Origin: Pedobacter insulae
GTDB lineage: Bacteria > Bacteroidota > Bacteroidia > Sphingobacteriales > Sphingobacteriaceae
Assembly (NCBI RefSeq): GCF_900113525.1
Contig: NZ_FOPP01000006.1
Span: 124,001 to 188,000 of the forward strand
Direction: 5' to 3'
DNA length: 64,000 nucleotides
The translations under genes were made by a program, and so were the position numbers. Under the pieces are notes generated by a model. The model had not been told where the DNA came from, ran no database searches, and worked only from the letters and a program-made list of their open reading frames with translations. Positions 9,351 through 16,847 of this stretch are shown here, piece after piece (within the stretch, counting starts at the first letter, position 1; each line of letters starts with the position of its first letter).

Positions 9351-9405
9351 GGGCACGGCTTATGCACGACCAATGCACGGCTGATGCACGGTTGATGCAC
9401 GGCAG
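9351..9405. repeat. Short tandem repeat, five 11-bp units
   Basis: Units of consensus ATGCACGGCTG follow each other at 9362, 9373, 9384 and 9395, preceded by a degraded copy at 9351 (GGGCACGGCTT). They lie in the 328-base spacer between xerC (start 9169) and the rpsU terminator. The array is locally GC-rich compared with its surroundings. Apart from this array and the terminator, nothing else is evident in the spacer. Confidence 0.8.
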
Positions 9406-9445
9406 TATTAAACGAGTATCGAAGGAATATACTCCAACTCTAAAG

Positions 9446-9475
9446 GCAAAAACCCCGACTAATGCCGAGGTTTTT
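9446..9475 (-). terminator. Terminator of rpsU
   Basis: On the minus strand ACCTCGGC and GTCGGGGT pair using two G-U wobbles around a short loop. The stem is flanked by A-run and U-run, giving a typical intrinsic terminator 22 bases past the rpsU stop. Confidence 0.8.
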
Positions 9476-9497
9476 ATATCTAGAAATCAATTTAGAA

Positions 9498-9692
9498 CTA
9501 TAAAGTTCCTTCTTGGTTCATGTTCTGAATGTATACAGCGTGTTTAATTTCTGTACGACGAGCAACAGATTTTTTCTCGTATGCCTGACGACTACGTAAT
9601 TCTCTCAATACACCAGTTTTCTCAAACTTTTTCTTGAAACGTTTTAGCGCTTTATCTAATGATTCGCCGTCTTTAATGTTAATTATAATCAT
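9498..9692 (-). CDS. rpsU: 30S ribosomal protein S21
   Basis: bS21 (64 residues) is a small basic 30S protein sitting near the anti-Shine-Dalgarno end of 16S rRNA. The start MIIINIKDGESLDKALKRFK (9692) is chosen because it fits S21 and is placed correctly after a very strong Shine-Dalgarno site. The rest shows the KKFEKTGVLRELRSRQAYEK core. In Bacteroidetes S21 helps hide the anti-SD, and an extended SD on rpsU mRNA can provide autoregulation. It is monocistronic, with its own -7 element and terminator. Confidence 0.96.
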   Translation of the reverse strand: MIIINIKDGESLDKALKRFKKKFEKTGVLRELRSRQAYEKKSVARRTEIKHAVYIQNMNQEGTL

Positions 9693-9700
9693 AACGTGAA

Positions 9701-9712
9701 ATACCTCCTCTC
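9701..9712 (-). promoter_or_regulatory. Extended Shine-Dalgarno site of rpsU, likely autoregulatory
   Basis: The minus strand carries GAGAGGAGGTAT with AGGAGG eleven bases from the ATG, close to the full complement of the 16S 3' end. It is the strongest such site noticed in the window. The known Bacteroidetes mechanism is that ribosomes lacking bS21 expose the anti-SD and preferentially translate rpsU; its operation here is inferred. Confidence 0.75.
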
Positions 9713-9728
9713 GATGTTTTTGGGATTG

Positions 9729-9736
9729 CAAAGATA
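9729..9736 (-). promoter_or_regulatory. -7 element of rpsU promoter
   Basis: The minus strand reads TATCTTTG, a perfect TAnnTTTG element, placing the start near 9722 and giving a 30-base leader. The upstream -33 TTTG is not clear; the sequence there is AT-rich. Confidence 0.5.
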
Positions 9737-9780
9737 GGAAGTATTATTTAATTAAGGAAATTTATCTTACTTATCCTTAT

Positions 9781-10695
9781 TTAGTTAATTGCGCTTAAAA
9801 AATTATCAATATCTGCTTGTGTTGAAACCGCTACTGGAACATTGACATGCAAGCCATTGCTAATGGTAAAATTACTATATCCAAAATAGATCCTATCGTC
9901 CATATCTACCGAGATAATTACCAATTTACCCGTCATCCCAATTGGCATCGAGTTTAAATAACTTTGGTGTTTGTTGATAGATAATTCAAAAGGCAATCCG
10001 ATTACATTATTTATGGCATCAAAAATTAAATAGGCTCGCTGATCTTTAATACTGGGCGAAGCACCCGCATAAACGGGACTAGCTGTAATGGTTGTTTTTG
10101 GGTTCGGATTATTATAAAAGTAATCGCAGTTTACCCACCCAAAGTTTGGCAAAGCAAATTGATAGTAAGTTGGGGTCGTTGTTACCCTGGCTTTTTGGTT
10201 CAACATCCAAGTACTATCGGAACTTGTCGTCCCTTTAAATTCGAATAAATCCATTGGTGACGTACTTAACGTGGTAGGTACTTTAACCATTACTTCAGCT
10301 GCTGGGTTAAGTTTTAATAGCTGGCCATTTTTCAAAGCCAAAACCTGAAATTCACCTCCCGATACTAATAATTGTTTATTTGATTCGGTCATTTTTCCAG
10401 AGAGAAGAATATCCCCTTTGGTCATTACTTCTTTTAAACTCAGTTTGATATTACCTGTTACCTGATTTCCGCTGGCATCTAAAAATGCGTTGGCAGGGAA
10501 ATCAAGTTTTATCCCCTTATTGCCTGTAATACTGAATCCCGTGCCGGCAACGCCATTAAATAGTTGTGTTGGCACACTAAACTTGTTGTTGAAATCGGCT
10601 AAACTTAAAGTTGGCCCTTCGGTTACTCCGCCATCTTTTTTACATCCTGTTGAAAAAAGTATGGCTACTGCTGCGATTAAAATTGAATTTTTCAT
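9781..10695 (-). CDS. Lipoprotein with ZU5-like domain, function unknown
   Basis: The 304-residue product begins with a lipoprotein signal (MKNSILIAAVAILFSTGCKK, Cys near 18). A mature region follows that resembles ZU5-like modules of Bacteroidetes surface proteins: KLDFPANAFLDASGNQVTG, then EVMTKGDILLSGKMTES and GGEFQVLALKNGQ. No catalytic motif was seen. It is monocistronic and divergent from the amidohydrolase gene. Attachment to the outer membrane is likely; function cannot be assigned. Confidence 0.8.
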   Translation of the reverse strand: MKNSILIAAVAILFSTGCKKDGGVTEGPTLSLADFNNKFSVPTQLFNGVAGTGFSITGNKGIKLDFPANAFLDASGNQVTGNIKLSLKEVMTKGDILLSGKMTESNKQLLVSGGEFQVLALKNGQLLKLNPAAEVMVKVPTTLSTSPMDLFEFKGTTSSDSTWMLNQKARVTTTPTYYQFALPNFGWVNCDYFYNNPNPKTTITASPVYAGASPSIKDQRAYLIFDAINNVIGLPFELSINKHQSYLNSMPIGMTGKLVIISVDMDDRIYFGYSNFTISNGLHVNVPVAVSTQADIDNFLSAIN

Positions 10696-10816
10696 GGTTA
10701 TATAATTAAATTGTTATACCATGATATCAAGCGATGCTGAATTTTGTTACCCCCCTTTTTTACTTTTATATTGTCATAGATATTTCCGTATATTTAATCT
10801 ATATGAATGTGATTAT

Positions 10817-11662
10817 ATGAAAAGGCTAAAACTGATTATCATCCTTTTACTTGGTGGAACGTACGATTCCTATTCACAGAAAATATTCGATACACATATT
10901 CATGGCGAGGCAAAACCTGATTTACAAATGCAGCAATTGGCAGGTGCTGGTGTATATAAAGCGGCCATTAGCACGTCTTGGGATTTGCAAAACACTTATC
11001 GAGACAAGTACAAAACCGAACTGCTCTTCGGATTAATGCTCGCTTGCCCCAATGGGAAAGTTCCTTATAGCGGGCAACCTTGCTTCTCCAATGGAAAAGA
11101 TTTGCCTGACATTAAATGGGTTGAACAGTTAATTATCGCCAAAAAAATCGATTTTATTGGAGAAGTATTAAGCCAATATTATGGGATTTCCCCGTCAGAC
11201 AAACTCTTACACCCTTATTACGCGTTAGCTGAAAAATACAATCTCCCGGTAGGGATCCATACTGGATTAGCCGGTCCGAATCATGGATCTCCAAATTTCC
11301 GAGTGAGCTTAGGAAGTCCGATCTTAATGGAAGAGCTTATCATCAAGTTTCCGAAGTTAAAAGTTTGGATTATGCATACCGGTTATCCTTTTTTAGCGGA
11401 TGCGATTGGTGTGATGAGTGTTTACCGGAATGTATATACGGACATATCTGCCATTTCAAACCCCTATATTATTCCTAAAAAGGAATTTTATAGTATCATG
11501 AAAAAATTAATTGATGCTGGCTTTGAAGATAGATTAATGTTTGGCTCTGATAATGGCGATATTAAACAAGCGATAGAGTCTGTAAATAATCTAGACTTTT
11601 TATCTACCGCGCAAAGAGAGAAGATCTTTTTTAAGAATGCAGAAGTTTTTTTTAAGAAATAA
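10817..11662 (+). CDS. Secreted amidohydrolase (Amidohydro_2-type TIM barrel)
   Basis: This protein of about 281 residues belongs to the metal-dependent amidohydrolase family. The first metal motif is FDTHIHGEA just after the signal peptide. VGIHTG near residue 155 and KVWIMHTGYPF near 195 provide further histidines, and MFGSDNGD near 250 gives the late aspartate. The start MKRLKLIIILLLGG (10817) is preferred because it opens directly with a signal peptide; the upstream in-frame ATG codes an unlikely extension. Substrate is unknown. A short orphan coding-like tail follows at 11663. Confidence 0.85.
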   Translation: MKRLKLIIILLLGGTYDSYSQKIFDTHIHGEAKPDLQMQQLAGAGVYKAAISTSWDLQNTYRDKYKTELLFGLMLACPNGKVPYSGQPCFSNGKDLPDIKWVEQLIIAKKIDFIGEVLSQYYGISPSDKLLHPYYALAEKYNLPVGIHTGLAGPNHGSPNFRVSLGSPILMEELIIKFPKLKVWIMHTGYPFLADAIGVMSVYRNVYTDISAISNPYIIPKKEFYSIMKKLIDAGFEDRLMFGSDNGDIKQAIESVNNLDFLSTAQREKIFFKNAEVFFKK

Positions 11663-11758
11663 GTGTCAATCTATTTTTTGGAACCAATTGGAAAATCGGA
11701 AGCAATTCAAGCATTTTTAAAGTCAATTATTAAAGAATAAAAAACTAATTAATAAAAT

Positions 11759-12223
11759 ATGAAACTAATTATACTGGCGGTACCCCTACTCACATGGACT
11801 GCCTGCACTCAAAAAACTGTTGTTGACAAAAATACTGAAGCCGAAAAAATTATGCAGATTAGCCGCGAATGGTCAAAAGCAGTTGCCACAAAAGATGTTG
11901 ACAAAATAGTAAGCTATTGGGCAGACGATGCAATAATGTATTCAACAGGTGAAGAACCACTGAAAGGTAAAGCAGCCATTAGGGCCATGGTTCAGAAAAG
12001 CTTTACCGATCCGGACTTTGAGATTAGCTGGGAGCCAAAATCTGCGGAAGTATCAAAGAGTGGTGATTTGGGATATTTGCTCGAAGAATCAAAAATGACA
12101 TACAAGGATGCAACCGGAAAAAAGACAACACTGTTATTTAATGGCGTAACGATTTGGAGAAAGGGGGCTGATGGTAACTGGAAGAATATCGTGGATATGA
12201 TGAGTCCGGCGGCAAATAAATAA
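11759..12223 (+). CDS. SnoaL/DUF4440-like lipoprotein
   Basis: The 154-residue protein starts with a lipoprotein signal ending TWTAC. It continues as a cone-shaped NTF2-like domain of the SnoaL/DUF4440 type: SREWSKAVATKDVDKIVSYW, DDAIMYSTGEEPLKGKAAIR and a C-terminal GVTIWRKGADGNWKNIVDMM. Such domains serve as small-molecule isomerases or binding modules; no function can be given. It lies downstream of the amidohydrolase and may be co-transcribed. Confidence 0.85.
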   Translation: MKLIILAVPLLTWTACTQKTVVDKNTEAEKIMQISREWSKAVATKDVDKIVSYWADDAIMYSTGEEPLKGKAAIRAMVQKSFTDPDFEISWEPKSAEVSKSGDLGYLLEESKMTYKDATGKKTTLLFNGVTIWRKGADGNWKNIVDMMSPAANK

Positions 12224-12354
12224 AATTTATGTGATAGCCGCAGGACTCCATGGCAACCTAAAACAAAAGAAGAATATGAAAAGATTAATCCAACACTTGC
12301 TTCTTCATTTTTCAGCAGCTCACACTCATCGTAAAGCCGCTATTTATACATAAG

Positions 12355-13506
12355 CTACTTCAAGATCTCTCTCGCTATGACAATCTTTTGGATTTCGGAA
12401 GTCCCCTCCCCGATTGTACATAACTTACTATCTCGGTAAAACTTCTCAACTGGAAAATCTTTGGTATAACCATAGCCTCCAAAAATCTGTACTGCCTCCG
12501 TGGCACATCGAACCGCAACTTCTGAAGCATAGTATTTTGCCATTGCCGATTCTTTGCTCATTGGCAGATGACGGTTTTTTAAATCTGCCGCCTGGCGAAT
12601 CAATAATTCTGCAGCTTCAATTTCGGTTGCCATATCGGCTAGTTTAAAACTAATAGCCTGGAAGCTTGAAATAGCCACACCGAATTGGTGACGTTCTTTT
12701 GAGTAAGCCAAAGCTGCATCATAAGCACCTTTAGCAATACCAAGTGACAGTGCCGCGATAGAAATACGGCCTCCATCTAATACTTTCATCGCTTGCTTAA
12801 AGCCATCGCCCTCTACACCTAAAAGATTAGCTTTCGAAACCCTACAATTATCGAATATCATTTCAGTAGTTTCTGATGCGCGCATGCCTAATTTGTTCTC
12901 TTTTTTGCCGGCCGAAAAACCGGGAGTACCACGTTCAACTACAATTGCTGAAATTCCTTTCGAGCTTCCAGCATCACCTGTACGAACCATTACTACGGCA
13001 ACATCGCCAGATTTACCATGGGTAATCCAGTTTTTAGCGCCATTAATTACATATTCATCTCCATCCAAAACCGCAGTGGTTGTCATTCTTAAAGCATCCG
13101 AACCCGTGTTAGCCTCGGTTAGTCCCCAGGCTCCGATCCATTCGGCTGTTGCCAATTTAGGCAACCATTTTTGCTTTTGCTCTTCATTGCCAAACGCTAA
13201 AATGTGGCCGGTACATAAAGAGTTATGCGCCGCAAGCGATAAACCTATTGAACCACAAACGCGTGAAACTTCTACAATCACGTCTACATATTCTTGATAG
13301 CCAAATCCTGATCCGCCATAATTTTCTGGAACTAAAACCCCCATTAAGCCGAGTTCACCTAATTGCTTAAAAATCTCTATGGGGAAATGTTGCGCTTCAT
13401 CCCATTCCATTAAATGTTGACGAATATTCTTTTCGGCAAAGTCGCTTACCATTTTTTTAATTAGATCTTGGTTTTCTGTAGTTTGGAAATTGAAACCTGC
13501 TTGCAT
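12355..13506 (-). CDS. Acyl-CoA dehydrogenase (short/branched-chain type)
   Basis: This 383-residue FAD enzyme introduces the alpha-beta double bond in acyl-CoA using ETF as acceptor. Signatures are GAWGLTEANTGSDA near residue 125, the WITHG region near 160, RHQFGVAISSFQ near 272 and the C-terminal EAVQIFGGYGYTKDFPVEKF. The catalytic Glu is in GEGTSEIQ near 368, the position typical of short-chain and butyryl-CoA enzymes. Chain-length preference cannot be settled by reading. The gene stands alone. Confidence 0.93.
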   Translation of the reverse strand: MQAGFNFQTTENQDLIKKMVSDFAEKNIRQHLMEWDEAQHFPIEIFKQLGELGLMGVLVPENYGGSGFGYQEYVDVIVEVSRVCGSIGLSLAAHNSLCTGHILAFGNEEQKQKWLPKLATAEWIGAWGLTEANTGSDALRMTTTAVLDGDEYVINGAKNWITHGKSGDVAVVMVRTGDAGSSKGISAIVVERGTPGFSAGKKENKLGMRASETTEMIFDNCRVSKANLLGVEGDGFKQAMKVLDGGRISIAALSLGIAKGAYDAALAYSKERHQFGVAISSFQAISFKLADMATEIEAAELLIRQAADLKNRHLPMSKESAMAKYYASEVAVRCATEAVQIFGGYGYTKDFPVEKFYRDSKLCTIGEGTSEIQKIVIAREILK

Positions 13507-13751
13507 ATTTTGGATTTACTTTAAAAAAGAAATTTTGAATTCAAACCTTTAAATATAGGGTCCCAATTCAAAATTTCGAAGATTTATATTTGGTTTGGGA
13601 CAATGATAAGTAAATATTATTACAATGCAAGCATAATAAAATCGACTATAAAGTAGAACGATTTGGTATTTGGTTCAATACCTTTATTGAGGAAATATCG
13701 TTAGCTAAAAAGCCATCAAAAAATAGTTAGATTTTTTTTAGCATTTTTAGT

Positions 13752-13823
13752 CCGACTTACGAAGTCGGCTTAATTTGGTCGACTTACGAAGTCGGTGGTT
13801 TTTAGGCCGACTTACGAAGTCGG
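13752..13823. repeat. Three copies of the CCGACTT-ACG-AAGTCGG palindrome
   Basis: Three 17-base palindromes lie at 13752-13768, 13779-13795 (first base T) and 13807-13823, all in the same orientation with 10-11 base linkers. Each has 7-bp arms and the loop ACG. They lie in the 356-base spacer between the acyl-CoA dehydrogenase and the MutS-like gene. The remainder of that spacer is AT-rich and shows nothing else. Confidence 0.9.
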
Positions 13824-13862
13824 AGTCGACAGGATACTTAATTTCAACATAAAAACGCTACA

Positions 13863-15191
13863 ATGGATTTTAAAATGGACGAACAAACTTACGGCGACTT
13901 GAATGTCTTCGGAGGTAGTGAAAATAATTTCTCGTTGTTTGCCCTCTTTAAAAAGACTAAAACTGTTGGCGGGAGAGCACTTATGGAGCATTGGATGAGA
14001 AATCCTTCTAATTCAATTGAAGAGCTTCAAAAAAGAACAGCAGCTATCAATTATTTCTCAAGCTCGGTTAATGAACTCCTGATAGATCACGATCAGTTTG
14101 ACTTGATTTTGCATTATGTGAATTATGATCGGGGCTTTTTAAGGAGTAATATATTGGATTCATTTTTTCCCTGGCTTAGCAACCGAATTAAAGCTAACCA
14201 AAACTATTATGTTGTTCAGGTTGGAATAAAACATCTATTAGTCCTACTAAAATATGCCGATGAGTTATCTTCCCAATTTATCGACTTGCATGCACCTGCC
14301 CGTTTACAGGAGTTAGCCATTAAAATCCATACTATCCTAGAAAAGCCAGGGATCCGGTATGCAACTTCATTAAGTCATAAAACGCAGTTTTCCTTTCGTC
14401 AGCTTGGCAAATTAGATACTTTGATTAGAAGAGAAAACCGCTTGACGGTACTTGAATTGTTAGCCCTATTTTATGAATTAGATGTATTTGAAGGACTTGC
14501 AAAGGTGGCCAAGGAACGAGCGTTTTGCATACCGACTTACCTGGAGGATGGGCCTATCAGCATAGCAATTTCAGGCTTATTTCATCCTGCGTTAGCAGAA
14601 CCTATTAAAAATGATCTAAAAATTGATCACCAAAATAATTTGATCTTTCTAAGTGGCTCTAACATGGCGGGCAAGTCTTCCTTGTTAAAATCGATAGGCA
14701 TAGCGGTTTATTTGGCGCATCTAGGCTTCCCAGTACCCGCTGCGAGCATGCAGACTGTTGTGTTTAATGGTTTAATCACCACTATCAATTTGGCAGACAT
14801 GATTGAAAGTGGGCTGAGTCATTATTACAGCGAGGTAATGAGGGTTAAAAAAATCGCACTGCTTTTAACTGAAAGAAAAAGAATGTTTATCATTTTAGAT
14901 GAGCTATTTAAAGGAACAAATGCCCAGGATGCCTTTGATGCGTCATTGTTGGTAGTTAATGGTCTTGCAGTTATTCCGAATTCGATATTTATTGTTTCCA
15001 GCCATATTACAGCGTTAGCTGATGAGCTAAAAGCTAAAAATATTGCTTTTAAATACTTGGAGCACCTAATTGTTGATGAAAAGCCAAAATTCACCTATCA
15101 ATTAAAAACCGGCGTGTCCACGAATGGGATTGGAATGTATTTTATTGAAAGGGAAAATATTTTGGGATTGCTGGCAGAGGCAAGAAACTAA
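13863..15191 (+). CDS. MutS-like ATPase lacking the mismatch-recognition domain
   Basis: The 442-residue protein has the MutS lever/clamp region followed by the MutS ATPase. Walker A is GSNMAGKSSLLKS (about residue 263), Walker B IILDELFKGTN (about 342), and a conserved His is in IVSSHITALA. The N-terminal mismatch-binding domain, with its Phe-x-Glu, is absent, so it is not a canonical repair MutS. Bacteroidetes often carry such short MutS homologues of unknown role. It stands alone, preceded by the triple palindrome. Confidence 0.85.
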   Translation: MDFKMDEQTYGDLNVFGGSENNFSLFALFKKTKTVGGRALMEHWMRNPSNSIEELQKRTAAINYFSSSVNELLIDHDQFDLILHYVNYDRGFLRSNILDSFFPWLSNRIKANQNYYVVQVGIKHLLVLLKYADELSSQFIDLHAPARLQELAIKIHTILEKPGIRYATSLSHKTQFSFRQLGKLDTLIRRENRLTVLELLALFYELDVFEGLAKVAKERAFCIPTYLEDGPISIAISGLFHPALAEPIKNDLKIDHQNNLIFLSGSNMAGKSSLLKSIGIAVYLAHLGFPVPAASMQTVVFNGLITTINLADMIESGLSHYYSEVMRVKKIALLLTERKRMFIILDELFKGTNAQDAFDASLLVVNGLAVIPNSIFIVSSHITALADELKAKNIAFKYLEHLIVDEKPKFTYQLKTGVSTNGIGMYFIERENILGLLAEARN

Positions 15192-15216
15192 TCAGCGGTA
15201 AAATCATACATAAACG

Positions 15217-15744
15217 TTAAAAATCCACTAAAGAATAAACATCTTCCGAAAAAGAACTGAGTCTCTCTTTGCCATTTAAAAACCCAAGGCTGATTAGAAA
15301 AGAATAACCTGCAACTTGCGCACCCAATTGCTCAACAAGCTGTGATGCCGCAACAACAGTTCCTCCGGTAGCTAATAAGTCATCATGAATTAATACCTGC
15401 AGGCCCGCTCCAAACGCATCCTCGTGAACTTCAAGCGTTGCACTGCCGTATTCTAACTCATAGCTTTGTTGAATAGTTTTATAGGGCAATTTACCTGCTT
15501 TGCGAATCGGGACAAACGGCACATCTAAGGCTTGAGCTAGCGCTAGTCCGAATAAAAAACCACGACTTTCAATGCCCGCTACTACGTCGATTTTAATGCC
15601 GTTTAATTGTAAAACAAGTGCTGATGTAATCTCGCCGCATAAGGCTGGATCTTTTAAGATTGGAGTAATATCTTTAAAAATAATCCCGGGCTTCGGGAAG
15701 TTGGGTACATCTCTTAAAGTTGCTTTTATCTTAGCTGCTAACAT
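15217..15744 (-). CDS. apt: Adenine phosphoribosyltransferase
   Basis: This 175-residue enzyme salvages adenine to AMP using PRPP. The PRPP-binding motif VLIHDDLLATGGTVVAA is near residue 115, and the family markers FPKPGIIFKDITPIL and GIESRGFLFG are present. The ATG shares one base with the stop codon of the upstream HhH gene, so the two are translationally linked. Confidence 0.96.
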   Translation of the reverse strand: MLAAKIKATLRDVPNFPKPGIIFKDITPILKDPALCGEITSALVLQLNGIKIDVVAGIESRGFLFGLALAQALDVPFVPIRKAGKLPYKTIQQSYELEYGSATLEVHEDAFGAGLQVLIHDDLLATGGTVVAASQLVEQLGAQVAGYSFLISLGFLNGKERLSSFSEDVYSLVDF

Positions 15745-16679
15745 TAAAATTGTAAATATGGTGTGAGCTGTTCAATTGTTTGGGAGCTCAAGATAAGCAA
15801 TTTTTTAAGGTCGGCAATACTAGTATAGTTTCCATGCTGCTTTCTATATTGAATAATGGCGTTAATTTGCTTGTATTTTAAATATGGATGGTTTTTAAAG
15901 ATTTCGAAATCAGCCGTATTGATGTCGATCTTTTTGATCAAAGAAGGATCAATTTGGATCTGACCTTTAATTTCGTTGAATTTTAGGCTATCCAATCCAT
16001 AAACCTCCATTAATTGTTCCTTTTTATAAAAACCTCCCAAGCGCCCGCGGTAGCTAACAATCCTTCGCGCAAAGGTAGGCCCTATACCCTTAACTTGATC
16101 CAGATTAGTCGTATCAGCAGTATTAATCTCTATACTAATGAACTGTTTAACAGGCATTTTCACATGCTTTGTATTCCATTGTTCATTTCTAGACCCTCCC
16201 GCTTCAATATGAATATAAGGTTGTAAACGTTCAAATACCGTTGGAGAAATAGCGTACATTTTCTTAACATCATCCACTTTATAGAACTTTCCACCTTTAC
16301 TACGGTAATTCAAAATTGATTGCGCTTGCTTAGTTGATAAACCCAGCTTTTCCCAATCTGTTACATCAATTTGATTGGGATCGAATTTAAATAAAGTAAT
16401 CTTGGCTTTAAGTTCTTTTGCATTTGGACGCCTATATCTATCCGCCTTACTACGAAAGTCCTCTTGATCAATCAACGTTAATTTGTGGATTGCTTTAGTT
16501 TCATAATCGGTCATTAGTTCTTCCTTAGGCGAAAAACTTTCATAGATATAGGGCGTAACAATTGTTAGACTAATTAATCCAAGCAAGGCAAGTACGGCAT
16601 TATACTCCCGCTTTGTGAGACTGAAATAATGAGTGAGCCAATGTTTAATAACGAAGCGCGTTGGGCGTTTTTGATGCAT
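15744..16679 (-). CDS. Membrane-anchored helix-hairpin-helix protein (ComEA-like repeats)
   Basis: The 311-residue protein has one N-terminal membrane segment (about residues 27-46) and three helix-hairpin-helix units of ComEA type. These start near WEKLGLSTKQAQSILNYRS, INTADTTNLDQVKGIGPTFA and INTADFEIFKNHPYLKYKQ. It probably binds DNA at the cell surface side of the membrane, but a role in uptake is inference. Overlap with apt by one base (TAATG) indicates an operon. Confidence 0.85.
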   Translation of the reverse strand: MHQKRPTRFVIKHWLTHYFSLTKREYNAVLALLGLISLTIVTPYIYESFSPKEELMTDYETKAIHKLTLIDQEDFRSKADRYRRPNAKELKAKITLFKFDPNQIDVTDWEKLGLSTKQAQSILNYRSKGGKFYKVDDVKKMYAISPTVFERLQPYIHIEAGGSRNEQWNTKHVKMPVKQFISIEINTADTTNLDQVKGIGPTFARRIVSYRGRLGGFYKKEQLMEVYGLDSLKFNEIKGQIQIDPSLIKKIDINTADFEIFKNHPYLKYKQINAIIQYRKQHGNYTSIADLKKLLILSSQTIEQLTPYLQF

Positions 16680-16847
16680 AAAAGATGTGTCATATAACCA
16701 TAAAAACCAATATCATTTCAACTAATGCATAGGTAGTACAAATTTTTAGCTTATTTTTGAAACTGCTTGCCAAATTATAATCCAAAAGGTAGTAATTATT
16801 TTAATCATCAAAGGCTCCATCTAACCAAAAAAACACAGATCAACTAG

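Noticed and set aside
9351-9405. CRISPR array
   Set aside because: Units are 11 bases with no unique spacers, so it is a simple tandem repeat.
9311-9547. 78-codon plus-strand frame over the tandem repeat
   Set aside because: Its content is the 11-bp repeat, the rpsU terminator and antisense rpsU; no start signal or protein-like composition.
12224-12354. Possible riboswitch or gene remnant between the SnoaL-like gene and acyl-CoA dehydrogenase
   Set aside because: No stable stem, terminator or conserved motif was seen.
13752-13823. CRISPR-like direct repeats
   Set aside because: Copies are short palindromes with 10-11 base linkers and also occur singly and inverted elsewhere.
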